From positions 2,941,501 through 3,005,500 of the forward strand of contig NC_014365.1 in assembly GCF_000143965.1 (NCBI RefSeq): DNA of 64,000 nucleotides, written 5' to 3'. Below are positions 1 to 7,841 of the stretch, one piece after another. The translations under genes were made by a program, and so were the position numbers. Numbering within the stretch: position 1 is the first letter of the stretch; each line of letters opens with the position of its first letter. Below the pieces are notes generated by a model. That model was not told the origin of the DNA and did no database searches. It saw only the letters and a list, made by a program, of their open reading frames with translations. This stretch comes from Desulfarculus baarsii DSM 2075. GTDB taxonomy: Bacteria > Desulfobacterota > Desulfarculia > Desulfarculales > Desulfarculaceae.

Positions 1-310
1 CGGCCGCGTGGACCCGCTGGCCGTGGCGGTGATGGCCGAGTCCGGGGTGGACATCTCGGGCCAGCGCTCCAAGGACGTCGAGCAATTCATTGGCCAAAGC
101 TGGGACTGGGTGGTGACTCTCTGCGACAACGCCCGCGAGTCGTGCCCGTTTTTCCCCGGCCCGGCGCGGCGCGTCCACCGCGGCTTTGACGATCCGCCGT
201 TTTTGGCCCAAAGCGCCAAAAACGAGGACGAGGCCCTGGCCATCTACCGCCGCGTGCGCGACGAGATCAAGGCCATGGTCCTGGGCCTGCCCGGCTCCTT
301 GCAAGACTGA
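1..310 (+). CDS. arsC: arsenate reductase ArsC, LMW-PTP type, 3' part only
   Basis: This is the C-terminal part of a low-molecular-weight-phosphatase-fold arsenate reductase, which reduces arsenate to arsenite in the cytoplasm. The reading frame is open at the left edge of the window, so the N-terminal P-loop with the catalytic Cys is not visible. What is seen is the family's typical [20 protein letters not shown] segment followed by [10 protein letters not shown], where the two cysteines six residues apart match the relay cysteines of thioredoxin-coupled ArsC enzymes. It lies 26 bp upstream of the arsenite exporter gene on the same strand, which supports the assignment. Another LMW protein tyrosine phosphatase is possible but would not normally carry the second cysteine. 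Confidence 0.88.
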   Translation, partial: GRVDPLAVAVMAESGVDISGQRSKDVEQFIGQSWDWVVTLCDNARESCPFFPGPARRVHRGFDDPPFLAQSAKNEDEALAIYRRVRDEIKAMVLGLPGSLQD

Positions 311-336
311 AAACCGCAAAGCAACGGGAGGCGAAC

Positions 337-1428
337 ATGGCCGCCGGGGCCGGGGGCAAGCTGTCGTTTCTGGATCGCTATCTGACGCTGTGGATCTTCC
401 TGGCCATGGCCGTGGGCGTGGGTCTTGGCTATTGGCTGCCGGGGATCAAGCGGGCGGTGGATTATTTCTCGGTGGGCACGACCAACATCCCCATCGCCAT
501 CGGCTTGATTCTGATGATGTATCCGCCGCTGGCCAAGGTCCGCTACGAGCGCCTGGGCCAGGTCTTTAGCGACGGCAAGATTCTGGCCCTGTCGCTTGCG
601 CAAAACTGGCTCATCGGCCCGGCGCTGATGTTTCTGCTGGCCATCGCCTTTCTTTCGGGCCACCACGACTACATGGTCGGGCTGATCCTCATCGGCCTGG
701 CCCGCTGCATCGCCATGGTCATTGTCTGGAACGACCTGGCCGGAGGCGACCGCGAATACTGCGCGGGGCTGGTGGCCTTCAACAGCGTCTTTCAGGTGCT
801 GTTCTTTTCGGTCTACGCCTGGTTTTTCATCACCTTGCTGCCAGGCTGGCTGGGCCTGGGCGGCGTGGCCGTGGATATCTCCATGGGCCAGATCGCCCAG
901 AGCGTGTTCATTTATCTGGGCCTGCCCTTCATCGCCGGCCTGGCCAGCCGCCTCATCGGCCTGCGCCTGAAGGGCCACGATTGGTACGAGCGCGTCTTTA
1001 TCCCGCGCATCAGCCCCATCACCCTGACGGCGCTGCTTTTTACGATCGTGGTGATGTTTTCGCTCAAGGGCCAATACATCGTGCGGCTGCCCTTGGACGT
1101 GCTGCGGGTGGCCCTGCCGCTGTGCGTCTATTTTCTGGTGATGTTTCTGGTCAGTTTCTGGCTTGCGCTGAAGGCCAAGGCCACCTACGAGCAGGCGGCC
1201 ACCCTCTCCTTCACCGCCGCCAGCAACAACTTCGAGCTGGCCATCGCCGTGGCCGTGGCCGTGTTCGGTCTCGACAGCGGCCAGGCCTTCGCGGCGGTGA
1301 TCGGCCCTTTGGTGGAGGTGCCGGTGCTCATCGGCCTGGTGCGGGTGGCCTTGTGGCTGAGAGGGCGCTATTTCCCCCACGAAAAACTCTCGCCGACCGG
1401 GGTCTGCCATGTCTCGTGCAAGCCCTGA
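337..1428 (+). CDS. acr3: arsenite efflux permease, ACR3 family
   Basis: Integral membrane arsenite exporter of 363 residues, a normal length for the ACR3 family, with about ten hydrophobic segments. The N-terminal region ([18 protein letters not shown] near residues 16-33) and the segment [12 protein letters not shown] are typical of ACR3. It pumps out arsenite made by the upstream arsC product. An AACGGGAGG ribosome binding site precedes the ATG. The operon appears to continue into the thioredoxin gene 61 bp downstream. The family is clear; metalloid specificity (As versus Sb) cannot be read from sequence alone. Confidence 0.93.
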   Translation: MAAGAGGKLSFLDRYLTLWIFLAMAVGVGLGYWLPGIKRAVDYFSVGTTNIPIAIGLILMMYPPLAKVRYERLGQVFSDGKILALSLAQNWLIGPALMFLLAIAFLSGHHDYMVGLILIGLARCIAMVIVWNDLAGGDREYCAGLVAFNSVFQVLFFSVYAWFFITLLPGWLGLGGVAVDISMGQIAQSVFIYLGLPFIAGLASRLIGLRLKGHDWYERVFIPRISPITLTALLFTIVVMFSLKGQYIVRLPLDVLRVALPLCVYFLVMFLVSFWLALKAKATYEQAATLSFTAASNNFELAIAVAVAVFGLDSGQAFAAVIGPLVEVPVLIGLVRVALWLRGRYFPHEKLSPTGVCHVSCKP

Positions 1429-1489
1429 GCGCCGGCGAATAACCCCTTGACATCCGCGGCAACTTGACGACTTTGCAAAAGGCGCACAA

Positions 1490-1873
1490 ATGAAACGCAT
1501 CTCTTTGGCCGGCCTGATCATCGCCGCCAGTTTCGTCCTGATCTCCTGCCAGGCGGGCAACGCCCAGGACACGAAAAAATATCTGAGCCCCGGCATGGTC
1601 ACCCTGGTCGACCTGGGGGCCGACAAGTGCATCCCCTGCAAGATGATGAAGCCCATCCTCGAGGCGCTGAAGGTCCAATACCAAGGCAAGGCGGCGGTGG
1701 TGTTCATCGACGTGTGGGAAAACCAGGCCGCGGCCAAGGATTTTGGCGTCAGGGTCATCCCCACCCAGATCTTTTTCGACGCCGCCGGCCAGGAAGTCCA
1801 TCGCCACGAGGGCTTTCTGGACAAAAAAAGCATCGAGGACCAGTTGGCCAAAATGGGCGTGAAGGCCCGCTAG
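1490..1873 (+). CDS. thioredoxin-fold lipoprotein (CIPC active site)
   Basis: Exported thioredoxin-like protein of 127 residues. The N-terminus is a signal peptide ending in LISC, a plausible lipobox, so the mature protein should be tethered on the outer face of the inner membrane. The active site reads DKCIPCKMMKP, a CxxC with IP rather than the GP of classical thioredoxin, and the cis-proline region VIPTQIFF is present. The next gene encodes a CcdA-type membrane thiol transporter, which is the usual electron source for such periplasmic thioredoxins. I infer a role in reducing thiols of exported partners, perhaps the cytochrome encoded two genes downstream. A TTGACA hexamer at 1447-1452 has no good -10 partner. 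Confidence 0.88.
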   Translation: MKRISLAGLIIAASFVLISCQAGNAQDTKKYLSPGMVTLVDLGADKCIPCKMMKPILEALKVQYQGKAAVVFIDVWENQAAAKDFGVRVIPTQIFFDAAGQEVHRHEGFLDKKSIEDQLAKMGVKAR

Positions 1874-1898
1874 CGCCGGCCAAACCAGGAGCGAGGCG

Positions 1899-2603
1899 AT
1901 GGAAGAGCTTTTCCTTACCCTGCACGGCTGGCTGACCGCCGGCGGCGCGGCCGCCATGGTCGGGGCCTTTGTGTGGGGTGTGGTCAGCGTGGCGCTGAGC
2001 CCCTGCCACCTGGCCTCGATCCCGCTGATCGTGGGCTACGTGGCCGGCCAGGAAAAGGCCGTGCGCCCCGGCCAGGGCGTGTATTATTCGCTGTCGTTCA
2101 CGGCGGGGCTGTTTGTCTCCATCGCCCTGGTGGGGCTGATCTGCTCGTTGCTGGGCCTGATGCTGGGCGATATCGGCCCATATTGGACCATCGCCGTGGG
2201 CGCGGTTTTGCTGCTGGTGGCCCTGGACATGCTGGGCCTGCGGGCCATGTCCATGTCGGGCGGGCTGATGGCCAAGCTCAAGGTCAGGGGGCTGGGTGGG
2301 GCGCTGGTCCTGGGCCTGGCCTACGGCGTGCTCAGCGGGTCGTGCACCTTTGGTTTTTTGGCGCCGATCATGGCCGTGATCACCGTGCAGCAAGACTTGG
2401 CCGCGGGGCTGGTGTTGATCGGGCTGTTCGGCCTGGGCCACGCCCTGCCCATCGCCGTGGCCGGCAGTTCCACGGCGCTGGTGAGCGGCGTGCTGGAAAA
2501 CAGCGCCTTCCAGAGGGCCAGCCTGTGGTTCAAACGGGTGGCCGGGGTCGGCGTGGGTCTGCTGGGCGTTTACTTCATCGCCTCGCCGTTTTTCGGGGCC
2601 TAG
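1899..2603 (+). CDS. ccdA: CcdA/DsbD-type transmembrane thiol-electron transporter
   Basis: Polytopic membrane protein of 234 residues, a typical length for CcdA, with six hydrophobic segments. CcdA-family proteins move reducing equivalents from cytoplasmic thioredoxin to periplasmic thiol proteins through a membrane-embedded cysteine pair. Candidate cysteines are seen in SPCHLASIP near residue 38 and SGSCTFGFLAP near residue 150. It lies 25 bp after the thioredoxin gene and 4 bp before the multiheme cytochrome gene, so the three are probably cotranscribed and act together in thiol supply for cytochrome maturation or repair. Confidence 0.87.
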   Translation: MEELFLTLHGWLTAGGAAAMVGAFVWGVVSVALSPCHLASIPLIVGYVAGQEKAVRPGQGVYYSLSFTAGLFVSIALVGLICSLLGLMLGDIGPYWTIAVGAVLLLVALDMLGLRAMSMSGGLMAKLKVRGLGGALVLGLAYGVLSGSCTFGFLAPIMAVITVQQDLAAGLVLIGLFGLGHALPIAVAGSSTALVSGVLENSAFQRASLWFKRVAGVGVGLLGVYFIASPFFGA

Positions 2604-2607
2604 GGTC

Positions 2608-3819
2608 ATGGCCGCCAAGCGTCGCAACGCCCTCGCGTTCCGCGTCCTGGCCGTGGCCCTGGCCGTGGCCGCCGGCCAGGGCCTGGCCGCCTCCGGGGAG
2701 CCGTCCGCCCTGGAGGCCATGATCGCCCGCCACGATTCCGGCCGCTGCCAAAGCTGTCACCCGGAGATCTACGAGCAGTGGGCGCGCTCGCAGCACGCCC
2801 GGCCGTTGATGGGCCTGGGCGGATTCAACTTCATGGCCAAGTATCTGGCCGAGGGGCCCTTTGCCGTGGCCCGGCCCGAGGACGCCACCAGGGCCAATTT
2901 CCCCTGCGCCAAGTGCCACCTGCCCCAGTTGCTCACCGCCGATGATCAGGCGGCCAGCGAGTTGGCCCAGGTCGTCTGGCGCGACGACAAGGCGGTCATC
3001 GCCAAACTGGGCATCGGTTGCCTGGTCTGCCACCAAGACAAAGCCGTGGTCCATCACCCGCCACGGGCCGAGACGATCTACGCGCCCCAGGCCCAGGATG
3101 GCCCCCACGAAGGGGCCGTGGCCAGCCTGGAGCGCAGCCCTTTCATGGCCTCACCGGCCTTTTGCGGCCAGTGCCACGGCTTGGGGCCCAATTTCGAGTT
3201 CAGCCCGCCGGTGCAGTGCGCCACGCTCTACGGCAGCTACCTGCACGCCTACGTGGCTGGTGGTGGGACATCCACTTGCATCGATTGCCATATGCAAGGG
3301 GCCGATCACGAATTCAAACCCAATTTCGCCGACCGGCCGGCCACGGCCAAGCTCTACCAGGCGGCCTTGCCCATGGAGGCAAGCGTCCTGCCCCTGGTTT
3401 TCCAACCAGGCGACCGGCCGCGTCAGGCGCTCGTGGCCCTGGAGGTCGTCATCGCCAACAACGCCGGCCATCGCCTGCCCGACGGCTGACCGTCGCGGGC
3501 GCAAGCGGTCCTGGAGGCGACCGCCACCACCGACGACGGCCGACGGCTCTTGGAGGCCAGGCGCGTGTACATGCCCCAATGCACCGACTCGCTGGGGCCC
3601 AAGATGGTCTTGGGGCCCGACAAAAAACTGGGCATCGTCCGCGACACATCCTTCCAGCCCTTCCGGCCGACCAGCGAGCGCTTCGAGATCGTCCTCGACC
3701 AGCCGGCCAAAACGCTGGCCATCTCGTTGCGTCTGGTCTACAGCCTGCGGCCCGGCGACGAGATGGTCATCCACCACTGGCGGCGCGACTTGGACGTGAG
3801 GGCCGTCTCGCCCAAGTAA
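2608..3819 (+). CDS. multiheme c-type cytochrome with probable selenocysteine (UGA at 3487), ExtKL/cytochrome c554-like
   Basis: Read through the in-frame TGA at 3487-3489, this is a 403-residue exported multiheme cytochrome. It has an N-terminal signal peptide and five CxxCH heme motifs at about residues 47-51, 100-104, 138-142, 186-190 and 224-228, with further His residues as possible axial ligands. The TGA falls at residue 294 in the context GHRLPDG-(UGA)-PSRAQAVLE. The same frame then stays open for 109 codons of well-behaved protein sequence (residues 295-403) with GC-rich codon use like the first part. A stem-loop suited to a bacterial SECIS follows the TGA. From memory, the Geobacter ExtKL family of multiheme cytochromes has selenoprotein members; I could not check that here. 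The alternative is a nonsense mutation that splits the gene. Confidence 0.72.
3505..3524 (+). promoter_or_regulatory. candidate bacterial SECIS stem-loop after UGA 3487
   Basis: A six-base-pair stem (3505-3510 with 3519-3524) carries an eight-base apical loop, CTGGAGGC. The loop can tighten by a C-G pair with one bulged C to give the pentaloop UGGAG with G in second position. The loop starts 21 nt after the UGA, inside the spacing known for bacterial SECIS elements. This is a hand fold and was not computed. Confidence 0.5.
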
Positions 3820-3883
3820 GGCCGCCCGGCCGGCCGTTTCGTGTTACAATGGGGCCATAAGACGAACAGGCACGGTTTTGCAC

Positions 3884-4255
3884 ATGGCTCCGATCAAATC
3901 ATTGCTCACGGCCCTGGTCCTGGTCCTGGCCTTGGGCGCGGCCTGCCAGGCCCAAGCCATCGACGAGCAAAAGGCCAAACGCATCGTCACCGACTATCTG
4001 GCCGTTGCGCTGAAGTTTCCCCAGGGCTACAAGGCGATCGCCTGGAGCAAGTTGGTGGCCCATCCCTACGGCGGGGCCTATCAATGCTCCATCCGCCACC
4101 GCTACAGCTTCACCCTGGGCTTCGACAAGGCGGGGCGCGAGATCAAGGCCGTGGCCGACCAGGTCTTTTCCATCGATTACAACGGCTACGTGGTGGGGGC
4201 CGAGTCGCTGAGGCCCAGCGCGACCCATCCGCGCACCAACCCCTGGCGGCCCTGA
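3884..4255 (+). CDS. small exported protein of unknown function
   Basis: Protein of about 123 residues with a clear signal peptide ending ACQAQA. The mature part is mixed alpha/beta in character (AKRIVTDYLAVALKFPQGYK, then YQCSIRHRYSFTLGFDKAGR). No family is recognised. A TTG two codons earlier (3878) is an alternative start. It stands alone, 64 bp after the cytochrome and before the pyrB leader. A TACAAT hexamer at 3845-3850 could be a -10 box but no -35 is evident. Confidence 0.6.
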   Translation: MAPIKSLLTALVLVLALGAACQAQAIDEQKAKRIVTDYLAVALKFPQGYKAIAWSKLVAHPYGGAYQCSIRHRYSFTLGFDKAGREIKAVADQVFSIDYNGYVVGAESLRPSATHPRTNPWRP

Positions 4256-4268
4256 ACGATCACCCGAC

Positions 4269-4297
4269 TTGACAGCGGGGCCGGGGTTTGCTATCCA
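4269..4297 (+). promoter_or_regulatory. predicted sigma-70 promoter of pyrBC
   Basis: TTGACA at 4269-4274 and TATCCA at 4292-4297 are separated by 17 bp. Transcription would start near 4304, giving a leader of about 170 nt before the pyrB start, which holds the terminator-like element described separately. Confidence 0.5.
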
Positions 4298-4396
4298 ATG
4301 ACGCTGACCGCCCCAGCGGCCAAGTCGCCAAGGAGTTGCCCAATGGCCGTCACACCCCGCAAAGGGGAACCACGACAAGCCCAACGCAGGCCTTCG

Positions 4397-4432
4397 CCTC
4401 CGCGCCACATCCGGTGTCAGGAGGTTTTTTTT
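4397..4432 (+). terminator. terminator-like hairpin with T8 run in the pyrB leader (attenuator candidate)
   Basis: CCTCC at 4397-4401 pairs with GGAGG at 4420-4424, with an inner CAC/GTG pairing, and a run of eight T follows directly at 4425-4432. It ends 41 bp before the pyrB start codon, so it lies inside the transcribed leader. That position suggests attenuation control of pyrimidine synthesis. Confidence 0.5.
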
Positions 4433-4473
4433 GGGCCCTGGCCAGGGCGGACCGAGCACGGCGGAGGCGTTTT

Positions 4474-5400
4474 TTGAGCTGGAAGCGCAAACATCTTTTG
4501 GGCCTGGAGGGGCTGAGCGCCGAGGAGATCGGCGTGGTGCTCGACACCGCCGAATCGCTCAAGGAAATCAACGCCCGGCCCATCAAAAAAGTGCCCACCC
4601 TGCGCGGCCGGACAGTGGTGCTTTTTTTCTACGAGCCGTCCACGCGCACCAAAACGTCTTTTGACCTGGCCTGCAAGCGCCTCTCGGCCGACGCCGTGGC
4701 CCTGGCCCCCAAGACCAGCTCGCTGACCAAGGGCGAGACGCTCATCGACACCGCCCAGACCTTGCAGGCCATGTCGCCCGACCTCATCGTCATGCGCCAT
4801 TCGTCCTCGGGCGCGCCCCATCTGCTGGCCCGCCACGTCAACGTCTCCATCATCAACGCCGGCGACGGGGCCCACGAACACCCCACCCAGGCCCTGCTGG
4901 ACATGCTGACCATCCGCGAGAAAAAAGGCCGCGTCCAGGGCCTGGAGGTGGCCATCATCGGCGACATAACCCATTCGCGGGTGGCCCGCTCCAACATCAT
5001 CGGCCTGCGGACGATGGGCGCGCGGGTGCGCGTCTACGGCCCGCCGACCCTGCTGCCGCCCCACGCGGCCACGCTGGGCGCGCGCGTGGCCCGCTCGATG
5101 GACGAGGCCGTGGAGGGAGCCGACGTGGTGATGATGCTGCGCGTGCAGCAAGAGCGCCTGCACGACGTGCTGTTTCCGTCGTTGCGCGAATATTCGCGGC
5201 TCTACGGCCTGGGCGAAAGCCACCTGCGCCGCGCCGCCGAGGGCGTCATCGTCATGCATCCCGGGCCGATCAACCGCGGCGTGGAGATCGCGCCCCAGGT
5301 GGCCGACGGGCCCTATTCGGTGATCCTCGACCAGGTGGCCAACGGCGTGGCCGTGCGCATGGCCTTGTTGTATCTGATGATCGGCGCGGAGGGGCTGTGA
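4474..5400 (+). CDS. pyrB: aspartate carbamoyltransferase catalytic subunit
   Basis: PyrB condenses carbamoyl phosphate and aspartate in the first committed step of pyrimidine synthesis. The carbamoyl-phosphate motif [12 protein letters not shown] and the HPTQALLDM motif are both present. I chose the TTG at 4474, which follows a GGCGGAGG ribosome binding site and gives 308 residues, the usual family length, starting in the typical W-K-H-L-L-G-L-E region. A longer frame to 4288 would run through the leader hairpin and has no family similarity. It ends in a TGATG overlap with pyrC. No regulatory subunit gene (pyrI) is nearby. Confidence 0.96.
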   Translation: MSWKRKHLLGLEGLSAEEIGVVLDTAESLKEINARPIKKVPTLRGRTVVLFFYEPSTRTKTSFDLACKRLSADAVALAPKTSSLTKGETLIDTAQTLQAMSPDLIVMRHSSSGAPHLLARHVNVSIINAGDGAHEHPTQALLDMLTIREKKGRVQGLEVAIIGDITHSRVARSNIIGLRTMGARVRVYGPPTLLPPHAATLGARVARSMDEAVEGADVVMMLRVQQERLHDVLFPSLREYSRLYGLGESHLRRAAEGVIVMHPGPINRGVEIAPQVADGPYSVILDQVANGVAVRMALLYLMIGAEGL

Positions 5401-6704
5401 TGCCGTCAACGGCCAACCAAGAGCTTTTGCTGAAAAACGGCCGCCTGCTCTGCCCGGCCGGCGGCCTCGACGAAGTGGGCGATCTGCTGATGGCCGGCGG
5501 GCGCATCGCCGCCGTGGGCGGGGACATCAATGCGCCCGGCGCCCGCGTGATCGACTGCGCCGGGCTGATCGTCGCGCCGGGGCTGATCGACATCCACGTG
5601 CATCTGCGCGAACCGGGCCAGGAATACAAAGAAGACATCGCCAGCGGCGCGCGGGCCGCCGCCGCCGGCGGCTTCACCGCCGTGGCCTGCATGCCAAACA
5701 CCAGCCCGACCAACGATTGCAAGGCCGTCACCGAGTTGATCCTGCGGCGGGCCGCCGCCGCCGGCCAGGCCAGGGTCTATCCCATCGGGGCCATCACCGT
5801 GGGCCTTGGCGGCGAGATGCTCAGCGAAATGGCCGACCTGCGCGACGCCGGCTGCCCGGCCGTCAGCGACGACGGCCGACCCGTGGCCGACAGCCGCCTG
5901 CTGCGCCGGGCCATGGAGTACGCCAGTGGCCTGGGCTTGGTTGTCGTCTGCCACAGCGAGGACATGCGGCTTTCGGCCGGCGGGGCCATGCACGAAGGGC
6001 CCACGGCCACCCGCCTGGGCCTGGCCGGCATCCCGGCCGAGGCCGAGGCTCTGGCCATCGAGCGCGACATCGCCCTGGCCGCCCTGGCCGGGGCCAGGGT
6101 TCACATCGCCCACGTCTCGTGCGCCGGCTCGGTGGCGGCCGTGCGCCGGGCCAAGGAGGCCGGGCAAAACGTCAGCGCCGAGACCTGCCCACACTATCTG
6201 ACCCTGTGCGACGAGGACGTGGGCGACTACGACACCCACCGCAAGATGAACCCGCCCCTGCGCTCGCGAGATGACGTGGCCGCCGTGCGCCAGGGCCTGG
6301 CCGACGGGACCATCGACGTCCTGGCCACCGATCACGCGCCCCACTCGTCGCTGGAAAAGCTGGTGGAGTTCGACAAGGCGCTGTTTGGCGTCACCGGCCT
6401 GGAGACGGCCCTGGGCGTGGGCCTGGAGCTGGTGGACGAAGGGGCGCTGAGCCTCAAGCGGCTCATCGAGGCCATGAGCGCCGCCCCGGCCAGGGCGCTG
6501 AATCTGCCCGGCGGCGCGCTGAAGCTAAACGAGCCGGCCGACGTGACGGTCATCGACGCCGCGCGGCCCTGGGTCGTCGAGCCGGCGCGCATGCTCTCCA
6601 AATCGCGCAACACGCCCTTTGCCGGCCGCCGGCTGCCCGGTCGGGCCGTGCTGACCATCCGCGATGGCCGCGTAATTTATCAACTGGAAGGATTTGCCGC
6701 ATGA
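5400..6704 (+). CDS. pyrC: dihydroorotase, multifunctional-complex type
   Basis: Zinc amidohydrolase of 434 residues that closes carbamoyl aspartate to dihydroorotate. The metal-binding motif DIHVHLREPGQEYKEDI lies near residues 63-79, AHVSCAGS supplies a further histidine, and LATDHAPHS carries the catalytic aspartate. The ATG overlaps the pyrB stop, so the two are translationally coupled; a GTG three bases earlier is an alternative. The bacterial type I length and motifs suggest a fully active enzyme rather than the inactive PyrC-like partner found in some ATCase complexes. Confidence 0.96.
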   Translation: MPSTANQELLLKNGRLLCPAGGLDEVGDLLMAGGRIAAVGGDINAPGARVIDCAGLIVAPGLIDIHVHLREPGQEYKEDIASGARAAAAGGFTAVACMPNTSPTNDCKAVTELILRRAAAAGQARVYPIGAITVGLGGEMLSEMADLRDAGCPAVSDDGRPVADSRLLRRAMEYASGLGLVVVCHSEDMRLSAGGAMHEGPTATRLGLAGIPAEAEALAIERDIALAALAGARVHIAHVSCAGSVAAVRRAKEAGQNVSAETCPHYLTLCDEDVGDYDTHRKMNPPLRSRDDVAAVRQGLADGTIDVLATDHAPHSSLEKLVEFDKALFGVTGLETALGVGLELVDEGALSLKRLIEAMSAAPARALNLPGGALKLNEPADVTVIDAARPWVVEPARMLSKSRNTPFAGRRLPGRAVLTIRDGRVIYQLEGFAA

Positions 6705-7063
6705 AGGGGGCCAAGGGTCTTTTCAAGCCGGGCGTGCTGGCCCTGCTCAGCGTGGCGGCCATCGCCGTGCTTTTGATTTTCGCCCATTTCGATCGCCAGG
6801 CCAAGTCGTTGGACCAACTGGCCCATCAAGCCGCCCTCCAAGCCCAGGCCATCATCGCCGCCCAGGCGGCCGAGGCCGGCGGCCAGGGCCCGGCGCTGAA
6901 CATGGCCGATCTGGCGGCCAAGGGCTGGAGCCCGCCGCCGGGGGTGCTGTGGGAGCTGTTGCCCGGCCCCGACGGCCAGCCGCGGGCCTTGCGCCTGTGG
7001 AACCCGGAAGGCGTGCGGCAATACGTGGCCAGCGCCCAGGGCGTCAAGGAAGGCTATCAATAA
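6701..7063 (+). CDS. single-pass membrane protein of unknown function
   Basis: Protein of 120 residues with one N-terminal membrane segment (VLALLSVAAIAVLLIFAHF), a short alpha-helical Ala/Gln-rich stretch, and a C-terminal part with WSPPPGVLWELLPGPDGQPR. The first residues are basic, so the soluble part is probably periplasmic. The ATG overlaps the pyrC stop (ATGA), and the next gene starts 5 bp after its stop, so it belongs to the pyrBC transcript. No family is recognised; a pilin-like or lipoprotein signature is absent. Confidence 0.72.
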   Translation: MKGAKGLFKPGVLALLSVAAIAVLLIFAHFDRQAKSLDQLAHQAALQAQAIIAAQAAEAGGQGPALNMADLAAKGWSPPPGVLWELLPGPDGQPRALRLWNPEGVRQYVASAQGVKEGYQ

Positions 7064-7068
7064 ACGCC

Positions 7069-7839
7069 ATGACCCGCCGCCTGGAACAAAAAGAAGAGGC
7101 CCTGGCGCGCATGCTGCGCTATATCCTGGGCGTTTGCCCGGCCGAACTGGCCCTGCTGCCCGACGCCGAGGGCTGGGTGCGCCAAAAAGACCTGCTGGCC
7201 GCCCTGCACGGCGAGGACGGCTGGAAACACGTGCGCCAGACCATGCTGACCGACATGGCCGACCGCCTGGCCAGCGACGTCTTCGAGGCCGACGACACGC
7301 GCATCCGCTGCCGCCAGCGCTCCTACGCCCCGCCCAACCCCGAGGCCAAACCGCCGGCACATCTTTATTATGGCGCGCGGCGCAGGGCCTACCCGGTCAT
7401 CAGGGAGCGCGGCCTCGACGCCGATGACGGCCCCGGCCTGATCGTCTGCGCCGACAGCCAACGCGCCCTGGCCATCGGCCGTCGCCGCGACGCCGAACCA
7501 GTCCTCGTCACCATCCAGGCCCGCCTGGCCCAGGAAAACGGCGCGGCCCTGGCCGCCTGGGGCGAGGAAGGCCTCTTTGTCGCCCAGTGGATCGACGCCC
7601 AGTTCCTGATGGGTCCGCCCCTGCCCGACAAGCCCCTGCCCAAGCCCGTATCGCGCGAAAAGAAAAAAGAAAAAGCCGCCCGCCTCGAGGAAGTGACCGT
7701 GGGCCAGCCCCAACAGCCGCCGGGCAGCTTCGTGGTCAACCTCATCGACGCCGAAAAGCCCTACAAGCAAAAAGGACTGCGCAAGGACATCGACTGGAAA
7801 AAAGAACGCCGCAAGGACCGTCGTCGCGGCGAGGACTAG
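7069..7839 (+). CDS. RNA 2'-phosphotransferase (Tpt1/KptA)-like protein
   Basis: Protein of 256 residues. The N-terminal segment LGVCPAELALLPDAEGWV with QKDLLAAL matches the winged-helix start of KptA proteins. The segment HLYYGARRRAYPVIRERGL, followed by IVCADSQRALAIGRRRD and PVLVTIQA, matches their NAD-binding catalytic half. KptA removes a 2'-phosphate from RNA using NAD; its bacterial role is unclear. Here the usual H-G-T of the active-site strand reads Y-G-A, so activity is uncertain. The last 60 residues are a Lys/Arg-rich tail not usual for the family. It closes the pyrBC operon and is convergent with recG, 2 bp apart. Confidence 0.7.
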   Translation: MTRRLEQKEEALARMLRYILGVCPAELALLPDAEGWVRQKDLLAALHGEDGWKHVRQTMLTDMADRLASDVFEADDTRIRCRQRSYAPPNPEAKPPAHLYYGARRRAYPVIRERGLDADDGPGLIVCADSQRALAIGRRRDAEPVLVTIQARLAQENGAALAAWGEEGLFVAQWIDAQFLMGPPLPDKPLPKPVSREKKKEKAARLEEVTVGQPQQPPGSFVVNLIDAEKPYKQKGLRKDIDWKKERRKDRRRGED

Positions 7840-7841
7840 CC

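Noticed and set aside
244-1851. Long minus-strand open frames opposite acr3 and thioredoxin, and similar ones opposite most genes
   Set aside because: They are shadows caused by high GC content. They are rich in Gln, His, Arg and Gly, lack ribosome binding sites, and match no family.
3487-3489. The TGA as a simple nonsense mutation or sequencing error
   Set aside because: Not fully excluded. The frame stays intact on both sides, the downstream part shows no decay, and a SECIS-like stem follows, so recoding is the better reading.
4288-4473. N-terminal extension of pyrB
   Set aside because: It would translate through the T8 hairpin, has no family similarity, and a ribosome binding site precedes the TTG at 4474.
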